A stretch of DNA of 50,489 bases from an uncultured delta proteobacterium (GTDB lineage Bacteria > Myxococcota_A > Polyangia > Polyangiales > Polyangiaceae): NCBI GenBank assembly GCA_903906315.1, contig CAIVJW010000373.1:1-50489 (forward strand), given 5' to 3'. Of this stretch, positions 42,701 to 50,489 are shown piece by piece. A program made the translations under genes and the position numbers. Below the pieces are notes generated by a model. That model saw nothing but the letters and a program-made list of their open reading frames with translations, made no database searches and was not told the origin of the DNA. Numbering within the stretch: the first letter of the stretch is position 1; each line of letters begins with the position of its first letter.

Positions 42701-43569
42701 AGGAGACCGGGCAGAGCGAGCGCGCCCTCGAGATGTACGCCGACGCGCTCCGCAAGGCGCCGAACGACGTCGACATGAAGCTCCGCGTCGGGTCGACGCA
42801 GGTCATGGCCGGCCATGCGAAGCAGGCCGAGCCCATCCTGCGCGAGGTGCTGCGCGATCGCCCGAACTCGGGCGAGGCGAACCACTTCCTCGGCCGCGCC
42901 CTGCTCGTCAAGGGGACGAACCTCTCGGAGGCCATGCGCTTCCTCGAGCGCGCGGTCGAGATCGACGCGAACCACGCCGAGTACTGGCTGTACGTCGGCT
43001 GGGGGGCAAACGAGGCCGGTCAGCCCGCGCGCGCCGAGCAGGTGCTCAAGCGCGCGCTCGACCTCGACAAGGATCTCGGCGACGCCTACTGGCAGCGCGG
43101 CGTGCTCCTGCAGAAGCAGGGCGCGACCGCCGACGCGCTGATGGACCTGCAGACCGCCCTCGAGAGGCGGCCCTCGCGCTACGAGGCGTACGCGACGATG
43201 GCGCTCTGCTTCCAGGACCAGCAGAAGTACGGCGAGGCCGAAGAGGCCTGGCGCAAGGCGATCGCGAAGGACGAGACGGTGCCCGAGTGGCACTTCCGCC
43301 TCGGCAAGCTCTACGAGCAGCGCAACGACAAGGCGGGCATGCTGGTCGAGATCCAGAAGGCGATCGACCTGGCCGAACAGCCGGATCGGCCGTCGTCCGG
43401 GTGGCTCTTCGACGCGTACCGCCTGGTCGCGGAGGCCTCCGAGGCGGCGAACAAGGAAAAGGCCGTCAAGTACTGGCACAAGTTCATGGAGCTCGCGCCG
43501 ACCGACAACGCGTACCGCGTCGAGGGCAAGCGCACGCTCGAGCGGCTCGAGGGGCGCGCCGTCCGCTGA
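39796..43569 (+). CDS. zinc-ribbon, single-membrane-span, TPR protein, 1,257 aa
   Basis: The ATG at 39796 starts MVKVECDGCRSPYQIDERRI; Cys 6, 9, 29 and 32 (CDGC...CPKC) form an MJ0042-type zinc ribbon. A long Pro/Gly-rich linker (40-450) has several short 'DLP' motifs (MMDLPVART, LLDLPGSG, DIDLPMA, EIDLPSV, LIDLPVF) and six copies of GPGYPAPA. A membrane helix lies at about 452-471 (RYILLGAAVFLLAGGSLTLS). From about 560 to the end are TPR repeats (AEQAFAAALKLDPQAVNALV, ARAEQVLKRALDLDKDLGDA). The ribbon end is thus cytosolic and the TPR part periplasmic. The layout is like the AgmX-type and related scaffold proteins of myxobacterial motility and envelope complexes. That link is by architecture, not identity. 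Confidence 0.85.
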   Translation: MVKVECDGCRSPYQIDERRIPPTGLKMRCPKCGKSILVNKPAAGGEAGAAAPPVSDPRMQPTMPFGLPGGASAGKPRATMMGLAEPPPAPHAPPPPPLEQGSLADGMMDLPVARTAAPSGGFGGGFGEINLLDLPGSGAPAEALGADDLPVVGGRKTAIQFGDIDLPMAAEDNLPAPGGFRGGSDPRAGRGPTLRGFGEIDLPSVSPAGAPAPHGPHGGGLIDLPVFSSQAGLPMAAGAGLPMPAGPGLPAAAGPGLPSVAGPGYPAPAGPGYPAPAGPGYPAPAGPGYPAPAGPGYPAPAGPGYPAPAVGLPSAPGGPIGFGGGTGAGLPAYSGGAGFPSPQRSSGFPSRNDADVGEELALGEASHAGPMPGGPEFPLPPALPSDAFGPPAAGGGFGGMNDGFGEGIDLADADAMGSGGGLARPGGRATAAIKGPGGAPLVEIAKKPSKAPRYILLGAAVFLLAGGSLTLSKDIGAFGVYFISDKVNAGRYASGLDTLRKSAQDSLDTDTFLASARALSDSRAAASAAPRHKPTSAYSAYVVYGRSLRFGRRSEDEAYGKQALLDAQQGSPEDLVALAAAAQDAASGQLARARQSIGALASRMPNDIDVAVLAGEIELAAKAPDKAVAVWKHSVELKKSARTLFGLARAQFAAGDPKSAEATAKAAVDASPKHVGARTLLASIYLQSAGHETDAQAMLAKVTEDKDVRGAASDAELVDAYTLLGRLHLAKSRMSAAEQAFAAALKLDPQAVNALVGNGELFYRAGRFSEALARYEAAIKADADSVLAKVGLAKTMLGLERMKESKDSLKRLREQRATDPLVAYWLGRAEEALGNRKEAEAAYVDAIKIGKSEPEVVDAYVALSHLLAGLGRAEEAGTRLTEATAKFPDLPALHRAKGEVALETGRYDDARKEFEAALAKEDDLGSRYKLGVALRRMRGFDEAAAIFDKVAAVDKDYPGLALERGLLFEETGQSERALEMYADALRKAPNDVDMKLRVGSTQVMAGHAKQAEPILREVLRDRPNSGEANHFLGRALLVKGTNLSEAMRFLERAVEIDANHAEYWLYVGWGANEAGQPARAEQVLKRALDLDKDLGDAYWQRGVLLQKQGATADALMDLQTALERRPSRYEAYATMALCFQDQQKYGEAEEAWRKAIAKDETVPEWHFRLGKLYEQRNDKAGMLVEIQKAIDLAEQPDRPSSGWLFDAYRLVAEASEAANKEKAVKYWHKFMELAPTDNAYRVEGKRTLERLEGRAVR
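40581..40724 (+). repeat. six 24-bp tandem repeats encoding GPGYPAPA
   Basis: The unit CCCCGGCTATCCCGCGCCCG plus CAGG occurs six times, differing only at a few third positions and in the last copy. It lies in the cytosolic linker of the zinc-ribbon protein and keeps frame, so copy number may vary between strains. Confidence 0.9.
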
Positions 43570-43615
43570 ACGCGCCGCGACGCAGCGAGCGGGGCGGCGC
43601 ACGCGGGGGGGCCTC

Positions 43616-44131
43616 GTGATCCGCGCGTCGACGGATCGTGCCGTGATCCTGATCGGCCATGGCGCGCCCCCGAAGGACGCGCCGGGAGAGCTGGTGCAGC
43701 GGCTGAAGGGCCTCGAGGCCCGGCGGCGCGCGGCCGGCGGGCCGCCGAGCACCGAGGAGCTCGCGCTCGACGTTCGGCTCCGGCGCTGGCCCCGCACCGA
43801 GGCGAGCGACCCCTACCGCGCGGGTATCGAGGCGGTCGCGCGAGCGCTCGTCACGCGGCTCGACGGGGCGCGCGTGCTCGTCGCCTACAACGAGTTCTGC
43901 GCGCCGACGCTGCAAGAGGCCGTCGACGACGCGATCGCCGGCGGCGCGACGATCGTCACCGTGGTGCCGTCGATGCTGACGCGCGGCGGGATCCACTCCG
44001 AGGTCGAGATCCCGGAGGCGATCGCAGCCGTGCGGGCGACCCGGCCCGGCGTCGAGATCCGGTACGCATGGCCCTTCGACGGCGAGGCGGTCGCTGAGCT
44101 GATCGCCGCGCAGGTGGCGCGGGCGGGGTGA
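43616..44131 (+). CDS. CbiX/SirB-type chelatase domain protein, 171 aa
   Basis: The family inserts Co or Fe into sirohydrochlorin for cobalamin or siroheme. The GTG at 43616 starts MIRASTDRAVILIGHGAPPK, with the conserved metal-binding His in GHG. The second is in VVPSMLTRGGIHSEVEIPEA, matching the 'P.fl..G.H...dip' of class II chelatases. VLVAYNEFCAPTLQEAVDDA carries the core helix. Length fits a stand-alone short form, with one domain. No cobalamin or siroheme genes are next to it, so substrate and metal are open. It begins 46 bases after the TPR gene and could share its transcript. Confidence 0.85.
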   Translation: MIRASTDRAVILIGHGAPPKDAPGELVQRLKGLEARRRAAGGPPSTEELALDVRLRRWPRTEASDPYRAGIEAVARALVTRLDGARVLVAYNEFCAPTLQEAVDDAIAGGATIVTVVPSMLTRGGIHSEVEIPEAIAAVRATRPGVEIRYAWPFDGEAVAELIAAQVARAG

Positions 44132-44149
44132 GCGAGCAGGGTACCGACC

Positions 44150-44178
44150 TGGACGGCGCTCGGGCCGACAGGTAGGGT
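44150..44178 (+). promoter_or_regulatory. promoter of the Ser/Thr kinase: TGGACG, 17 bases, TAGGGT
   Basis: TGGACG at 44150-44155 and TAGGGT at 44173-44178 with a 17-base spacer. Unlike the leaderless cases, this leaves a leader of about 40 bases with the ribosome site GAGGAGG before the GTG at 44226. Confidence 0.5.
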
Positions 44179-44225
44179 GAACGCCGGGCGTCGCTTCCCG
44201 TGGGGGAGCGACCGAGGAGGCGCAC

Positions 44226-45923
<1,698 letters not shown>

Positions 45924-45979
45924 CCGCGCGCGGCCAGCCGACGAGCGCGCTCCGACTGGTATGGCCAGCCGCCTGCGCG

Positions 45980-45985
45980 TATCGT
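45980..45985 (+). promoter_or_regulatory. -10-like TATCGT nine bases before ATG
   Basis: TATCGT then CACCCACCC then the ATG at 45995. It could give the secreted repeat protein its own transcript with almost no leader. No clear -35. Confidence 0.35.
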
Positions 45986-45994
45986 CACCCACCC

Positions 45995-47014
45995 ATGCAT
46001 CGACGACGAACGTCCTCGATCCTCCCCGTGACGACGATGTTCGCGATGGCGCTGCTGGCGACCACGCCGGCGTGGGCGCAGCCGTCGCCGGCCGCAGCCA
46101 CCCGAGCTGCCGGCGACGCCAAGCAGAGCGCGAGGACGCTCGGCAAGGAAGGCCAGGATGCGCTCGACCGCGGCGAGTACGCGGTCGCCGCCGAGAAATT
46201 CGCCGCGGCCGACCAGAGCTTCCATGCGCCGACGTTGGTGCTCGGGCAGGCCCGCGCGCTCGTCGGCCTCGGCAAGCTCGTGGCCGCGCAGGAGGCCTAC
46301 GACCGAGTGATGCGCGAGGGCGCGCCCCCGGGCTCGACACCGGCGTTCGTGCAGGCGGTCGATGCTGCGCGCACCGAGGGGGCCGCGCTGTCCGCGCGCC
46401 TCCCCAGGGTCGTCATCGACGTCCTCGGCCCGCGCGCGCCGGAGGTGCACCTCGACGGTGTGCCCCTCGCGACGCCGACGCTGGGCGCGCCGCGGCTCGT
46501 CGACCCCGGCACGCACCTCGTGCGCGCCGCGGCCGCGGGCTTCACCCCCGTCGAGCAGAGCTTCACCGCCGTCGAGCGCACCGCGAGCCGCGTCGAGCTG
46601 CGGCTGCTCCCGACCGCGGGCAACGCGACCGCCGCCCCCGCGCCGGTCGCACCGCGGCGGACGACGTCTCCGCTGAAGCCCCTCGGCGGCACCGCGCTCG
46701 GCCTGGGCATCCTCGGGCTCGTCGCGGGCGGCATCACGGGCGGCCTCGCCGTCAGCAAGCACTCCCAGCTGAAGGACGCCTGCCCAGGCGACCGCTGCCC
46801 GACCAACGTGTCCTCGGTGAAGGACGCGCTCGACGCCTACCACACGTTCGGCACCCTCTCGACCGTCGGGTTCGTCGTCGGCGGCCTGCTCACGGCCGGC
46901 GGCGTGACGCTGCTCGCGCTCGCGCCCTCCTCCGCGCCGGCGGACACGCGAACCAAGGCCAGCGTCGTGCCCGTGATCACGCTCGGCGGCGTCGGCGCCG
47001 TGGGGAGGTTCTGA
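45995..47014 (+). CDS. secreted TPR-like/PEGA-like protein with membrane segments, 339 aa
   Basis: The ATG at 45995 gives a signal peptide (SILPVTTMFAMALLATTPAW, cleavage after AWA). Residues 40-125 are TPR-like helices (GQDALDRGEYAVAAEKFAAA, GQARALVGLGKLVAAQEAYD). Then comes a small beta domain with VDPGTHLVRAAAAGFTPVEQ, the PEGA-type 'pG.h.v.a...Gy.p' pattern. Two hydrophobic spans close the protein (LGLGILGLVAGGITGGLAVS, LSTVGFVVGGLLTAGGVTLL). This combination is a frequent neighbour of myxobacterial Ser/Thr kinases, and here it follows one by 71 bases. The last base of its stop is the first of the next start. Confidence 0.8.
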   Translation: MHRRRTSSILPVTTMFAMALLATTPAWAQPSPAAATRAAGDAKQSARTLGKEGQDALDRGEYAVAAEKFAAADQSFHAPTLVLGQARALVGLGKLVAAQEAYDRVMREGAPPGSTPAFVQAVDAARTEGAALSARLPRVVIDVLGPRAPEVHLDGVPLATPTLGAPRLVDPGTHLVRAAAAGFTPVEQSFTAVERTASRVELRLLPTAGNATAAPAPVAPRRTTSPLKPLGGTALGLGILGLVAGGITGGLAVSKHSQLKDACPGDRCPTNVSSVKDALDAYHTFGTLSTVGFVVGGLLTAGGVTLLALAPSSAPADTRTKASVVPVITLGGVGAVGRF

Positions 47015-47373
47015 TGCGAAGGCCCCGCTCTCGCGCCGCGACGCTCCCGTTCCTGGCCCTGTCTCTTGCGGCGTGCACCCAGATCCTCGGCGACTTCACC
47101 GAGGGGTCGTCGACCTCGACCTCGGGGTCGAACGGCGCCTCGCAGGCCTGCCAGGACTGCCTGACCAGCAGCGCGTCCGACGGCTGCAAGGCGCAGTACG
47201 ATCAGTGCATCAGCAACAATCAGGCATGCAGCGACATCTGGAACTGCATCAACGACTGCAACAACGCCGGGGCGTGCGTGCAGGCCTGCCCGGGTCAGTT
47301 CCCGGACGGCCAGAGCGACTTCAACGACGTCATCTCGTGCTTCACCGAGGACTGCAAGTCCGCCTGCAACTGA
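47014..47373 (+). CDS. Cys-rich lipoprotein, 119 aa
   Basis: The ATG at 47014 shares one base with the previous stop (TGATG). MRRPRSRAATLPFLALSLAA leads to lipobox Cys 21. After a Ser/Thr/Gly linker the body has evenly spaced Cys (QACQDCLTSSASDGCKAQYD, SDIWNCINDCNNAGACVQAC, VISCFTEDCKSACN). That is the layout of small disulfide-bonded myxobacterial lipoproteins, and no enzymatic motif is seen. Co-translation with the TPR-like protein suggests they work together at the envelope. Confidence 0.82.
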   Translation: MRRPRSRAATLPFLALSLAACTQILGDFTEGSSTSTSGSNGASQACQDCLTSSASDGCKAQYDQCISNNQACSDIWNCINDCNNAGACVQACPGQFPDGQSDFNDVISCFTEDCKSACN

Positions 47374-47400
47374 GGGCCGCCCACTCCGCGCGGGCGGCCC
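47374..47400. terminator. two-way terminator hairpin GGGCCGCCC/GGGCGGCCC
   Basis: A perfect 9-bp stem with a 9-base loop begins directly after the stop at 47371-47373 and ends 12 bases before the stop of the convergent gene. It is the strongest hairpin found here. No T-run, as usual in this DNA. Confidence 0.6.
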
Positions 47401-47412
47401 GCCGGGGGCGCG

Positions 47413-48885
47413 TCAGTATCGCTTGCAGACCGTGATGCGGGTGTAGCTGCCCGACTCGACGCCGTCCCAGAATTTGCAGTTCGTGTCCCCGGCGCACCCG
47501 AGGCACGGCCCCGTGTACCGCGTGCTCTGACCATCCCAGAAGTGCCACGCGTTGTCGCCGCCGCCGCAGCTCTGCGGATCCCCACAGCACGACGGGCCGT
47601 TGCCGCAATGGGTGTTCGTCCCCTCGACCGCGCGGTACTTCGCGATGACGTCACCGCACCAGCCTGCGTTCATCCAGTCCGAGTAGCTGACCTCCTGCCA
47701 GCCACCGCACTTGTCGCAGAAGGTCGGGCCGTCGGTGCCGGCGCGGCAGGTGAGCTTGATGCAGTGCCCCGCGTCGGTCTTGCAGCCGGTCGGGCCCCAG
47801 CAGTCGTTACCGCAGCAGTCGGCGTCGTTCCCGCAGTTCGCCGGGCAGCATCCGTCGCCGTCGATGCACTGGCTGACCATCGACTTCGGGTTACCGCAGG
47901 TGCCTCCGGCGCAGGTCGTCCCGACCATGCACTTGTCGGCGGCCGCGCACGCTTTGCCCTCGTTCGCGGGCACGCCGCCGCTGCAAATGCCGGCCGCGCA
48001 GGTCTCGCCGGCGAGGCACATGTTGCCGCTCTGGCATTTCGCGCCCTCGTTGCCGGCCACCGCGACGCACTTCTTCAGGCCCTCGTCGCACGTGCCGATC
48101 TGGCAGACGTCGCCGGGCGCCGCGCACGTGTTCGGCTTGCCGACGCAAGCGCCCGCCGCGCACGTGTCGCTCACGGTGCAGTACAGGCCGTCGTCGCAAG
48201 CGGAGCCGTCGGCCTGCGGCTTCTTCACGCAGCCGAGCTTGGCGTCGCAGACGCCGACGGCGCACGTGTCGTCGAAAAACGAGCAGTCCGCCTGCGTCTG
48301 CTGGACGCATTTGCCGCCCTGGCAGGCCGCGGTCTGCGTGCACGGGTCGCCGTCGCTGCAGGCGTTGCCGTCGTTGCCCGGCACGAGGCTGCAAGCCTTC
48401 TTGGCCTCGTCGCAGACGCCGAGGTGGCAGCCGTCCGCGCCGGGGCAGACCTTGGGAGTGCCTCCGCCGCAGACGCCGTTCGAGCAGGCCTCGTTGTCGG
48501 TGCAGAAGGTGCCGTCGTCGCACGCGCCGAACTCGTTGGCCGGCTGCCGGACGCAGCCGCCGTTCACGCACGCGCCCTGGTTGCACGCGTCGGACAGGGA
48601 CACGCAGTCGACCACCGTCGCGCAAGGCGCGCCGATCGCCGCGTCGGTGCCCGCGTCGACGACCGCGCCGCCGCCCGTGCCGGTGCCGGTGCCGCCCGCG
48701 CCGCCCTGGGCCTTGCCGCCCGCGCCGCCCGCGCCGCCGTGCCCGCCCGCAGCGTGCGTGGTCGTCGGGTCGTCGCCGCTGCCGCCGCTGCCGTCATCGA
48801 AGAGCTTGGAGTTGCCGACCGCGCACGACGCGGCCGAGGCCACGGCGACGAGGAGCGCACAGAGAGGGAGAAGCTCGGTCTTCAC
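47413..48885 (-). CDS. Cys-rich lipoprotein with dicluster repeats and unique C-terminus, 490 aa
   Basis: The GTG at 48885 (GAGGAA upstream) starts MKTELLPLCALLVAVASAAS with lipobox Cys 21. After a Gly/Ala linker, residues 85-355 are Cys-rich repeats (CVSLSDACNQGACVNGGCVR, CDDGTFCTDNEACSNGVCGG, CDDGLYCTVSDTCAAGACVG), each about 25-45 residues, with several disulfide-type pairs. The last ~130 residues are different: KCGGWQEVSYSDWMNAGWCG, HCGNGPSCCGDPQSCGGGDN, WHFWDGQSTRYTGPCLGCAG, then CKFWDGVESGSYTRITVCKR. I recognise no named family for this end. The Cys repeats closely match the neighbour on its left-end side (48,951 onward), whose C-terminus is unrelated. Confidence 0.8.
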   Translation of the reverse strand: MKTELLPLCALLVAVASAASCAVGNSKLFDDGSGGSGDDPTTTHAAGGHGGAGGAGGKAQGGAGGTGTGTGGGAVVDAGTDAAIGAPCATVVDCVSLSDACNQGACVNGGCVRQPANEFGACDDGTFCTDNEACSNGVCGGGTPKVCPGADGCHLGVCDEAKKACSLVPGNDGNACSDGDPCTQTAACQGGKCVQQTQADCSFFDDTCAVGVCDAKLGCVKKPQADGSACDDGLYCTVSDTCAAGACVGKPNTCAAPGDVCQIGTCDEGLKKCVAVAGNEGAKCQSGNMCLAGETCAAGICSGGVPANEGKACAAADKCMVGTTCAGGTCGNPKSMVSQCIDGDGCCPANCGNDADCCGNDCWGPTGCKTDAGHCIKLTCRAGTDGPTFCDKCGGWQEVSYSDWMNAGWCGDVIAKYRAVEGTNTHCGNGPSCCGDPQSCGGGDNAWHFWDGQSTRYTGPCLGCAGDTNCKFWDGVESGSYTRITVCKRY

Positions 48886-48950
48886 GGTTCCTCGTCAGTC
48901 GGGCTGGAAGGCGGTGCGCTGCCGGCTCGCGCCGCGATCGAGCCGGAAGG

Positions 48951-50489
48951 TCACTTGTAGAGCAACGCGTTGCGGAGGATCGCCGCACCGTCACCCGACC
49001 AGAAGTCGTTGCGCGAGTCGAAAGACGGCGGGTAGAGGTTCACGTCGGCGCGGTTGCGGCCCTTCACGACGCCGCGCACGATGAGCGGCGCGCCGCTCTT
49101 CCAGCTGGCCACCACGACGCCTCCGTTGATGACGCCGCCGTTGCTGCGAAACGCCGCGGTCGCGTTCAGCGCTCCGACGCCCTTGACGAGCGGGCTCTGC
49201 GGCTCGGCGATCACGCCCAGCGAGTCGGAGGGCTGCTCCTGGTTGCCGGGCTGGATGAGGAGGTAGCCCTTGCTCACGTCGCCGAAGGCGCCCGTCACGG
49301 GGACGCTCGCGTTGGCGAACGGGGCGACGACGACGCGGCCGCCGCCGTCGAAGTACGTGGCGAGGTTGTTGCCGAGGGTCGCCGCGTCGGAGAAGCCCGC
49401 GTCGGAGAAGACGAGGACGGCCCCGTACTTCTGCAGCTCCGCGACGGTCGGCGTCTTGGACTTGCCGTTGATGGCGTCGACGGAGAGGAACGCGCCGAGC
49501 CCGGCGAGCTTCTTCACGACCTCGGCGAGCCAGAGGTCGTCGGAGGGCGCGCCAATGACGCCGATGGCCGGCTTGCAGTCGTTGTCGGTCGAGCCGGGGA
49601 CGTCGCAATTGGCCGGGCAGCAGCCGTCGTCGGCGATGCACTGCGTGATCACGGACTGCGCGTTCTGGCAGACGCCCTTCGAGCACGTCGTTCCGAGCAG
49701 GCAGAGGTCGGCGGCCGGGCACGCCTTGCCCTCGTTCGCCGCGACGCCGCCGCCGCACTTGCCCGCAGCGCACGTCTCGCCGGACAGGCACGGATTGCCG
49801 CCGACGCACTTCGCGCCGTCGTTGCCGGGCACGGCGACGCAGGTCTTCTGCCCCTCGTCGCACGAGCCGACCATGCAGACGTCGCCGGGCGCCGCGCACG
49901 TATTCGGCTGGCCCTTGCACGCGCCCGCCGCGCACTTGTCGCTCACCGTGCAGTACAGGCCGTCGTCGCACGCGGAGCCGTCGGCCTGCGCCTTCTTCAC
50001 GCAGCCGAGCTTGGCGTCGCAGGCGCCGACGGCGCACGTGTCGTCGAGGAACGAGCAGTCCACCTGCGTCTGCTGCACGCATTGACCGCCCTGGCAGGCC
50101 GCCATCTGCGTGCACGGATCGCCGTCGTCGCAGAAGGCGCCATCGTTGCCGGGCACGACCGAGCAGGCCTTCTTGGCCTCGTCGCACACGCCGACCTGGC
50201 ACCCGTCCGCAGCGGGGCAGATCCGCGGGACGCCGCCGCCGCAGACGCCGTTCTGGCAGGACTCGCTGTCGGTGCAGAAGAGGCCGTCGTCGCAGGCCCC
50301 GAACTCGTTGGCGGGCTGCTTGACGCACGCGCCGTCGACGCAGGTGCCCTGGTTGCACGCGTCGGACAGGCCGGCGCAGTCCACGGCGCCGCCGCAGCTC
50401 GGCGGCGGGCCGTCGCTGGCCGCGTCGACGGGCGCGTCGACCGCGGCGTCGTCCGCGCCCGCGTCGCTCGCCGTGGCCGCGCCGCCCGA
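48951..50489 (-). CDS. Cys-rich repeat protein with Rossmann-like C-terminal module, N-terminus beyond the window
   Basis: The frame is open to the right edge, so start and signal peptide are not visible. At the edge the text is an Ala/Asp/Pro linker (SDAGADDAAVDAPVDAASDG) leading to CGGAVDCAGLSDACNQGTCV. Cys repeats match the 490-aa neighbour almost unit by unit (CDDGLFCTDSESCQNGVCGG, CDDGLYCTVSDKCAAGACKG). The last ~225 residues are instead the module of the giant lipoproteins: IGVIGAPSDDLWLAEVVKKL, AVLVFSDAGFSDAATLGNNL, TYFDGGGRVVVAPFAN, GGVINGGVVVASWKSGAPLI and DFWSGDGAAILRNALLYK at the end. It lacks the Cys tail found in the two giants. Presumably a lipoprotein like its relatives. Confidence 0.8.
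   Translation of the reverse strand, partial: SGGAATASDAGADDAAVDAPVDAASDGPPPSCGGAVDCAGLSDACNQGTCVDGACVKQPANEFGACDDGLFCTDSESCQNGVCGGGVPRICPAADGCQVGVCDEAKKACSVVPGNDGAFCDDGDPCTQMAACQGGQCVQQTQVDCSFLDDTCAVGACDAKLGCVKKAQADGSACDDGLYCTVSDKCAAGACKGQPNTCAAPGDVCMVGSCDEGQKTCVAVPGNDGAKCVGGNPCLSGETCAAGKCGGGVAANEGKACPAADLCLLGTTCSKGVCQNAQSVITQCIADDGCCPANCDVPGSTDNDCKPAIGVIGAPSDDLWLAEVVKKLAGLGAFLSVDAINGKSKTPTVAELQKYGAVLVFSDAGFSDAATLGNNLATYFDGGGRVVVAPFANASVPVTGAFGDVSKGYLLIQPGNQEQPSDSLGVIAEPQSPLVKGVGALNATAAFRSNGGVINGGVVVASWKSGAPLIVRGVVKGRNRADVNLYPPSFDSRNDFWSGDGAAILRNALLYK

Overview
The window is about 50.5 kb of very GC-rich DNA (third codon positions almost all G or C). It comes from a delta-proteobacterium-like predator lineage, most likely Myxococcota and probably the order Polyangiales. 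The evidence is gene content: about a dozen lipoproteins with Gly/Ser/Thr-rich linkers after the lipobox, Cys-rich repeat proteins, a MopE-type metal-binding motif, a Ser/Thr kinase with a Pro-rich linker, giant TPR proteins, FHA-GAF and zinc-ribbon-TPR architectures. Species cannot be fixed from sequence alone.

Layout. Positions 1-3,700 are a scarred accessory segment. It holds the 3' end of an ISAs1-type insertion sequence, abutting an AAC-codon-rich C-type-lectin/FGE-like tail of the kind carried by diversity-generating retroelements. It also holds an unknown 261-aa gene, a small protein overlapping an AbiEii-like nucleotidyltransferase, and a truncated lipoprotein joined to a dead tyrosine-recombinase tail beside tRNA-Pro(CGG). 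Positions 4,056-15,959 look chromosomal: a receiver-XRE regulator, trpE, a leftward set (cysS, a small ORF, a DnaJ-family protein, two lipoproteins coupled by a GTGA overlap) and a rightward set (rhomboid, lipoproteins, an MlaE-type permease). Positions 16,096-23,187 hold two tandem paralogous lipoproteins of about 1,120 aa. Each has ten Cys-rich repeats and a Rossmann-like C-terminal module. A MopE-type lipoprotein follows on the + strand.

Positions 25,466-43,569 may form a functional neighbourhood. Two giant TPR proteins (2,005 and 1,597 aa, translationally coupled) diverge from an FHA-GAF protein. Next come a receiver-like protein without the phospho-acceptor, a polyhydroxyalkanoate-type small protein, a parvulin-like membrane protein and a 1,257-aa zinc-ribbon/transmembrane/TPR protein. 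Positions 43,616-47,373 carry a CbiX-type chelatase and a Ser/Thr kinase followed by a secreted repeat protein and a lipoprotein. The right end (47,413-50,489) has two more Cys-rich proteins on the minus strand. They share an N-terminal module but have different C-termini, and one of those C-termini is the module seen at 16-23 kb.

Most notable: the module-shuffled surface lipoprotein family, the FGE/DGR-like repeat at an IS boundary, the inactive integrase at tRNA-Pro, and a recurring promoter layout (TAnnnT, six bases, start codon) that predicts leaderless mRNAs. No CRISPR array, rRNA or replication origin was seen.
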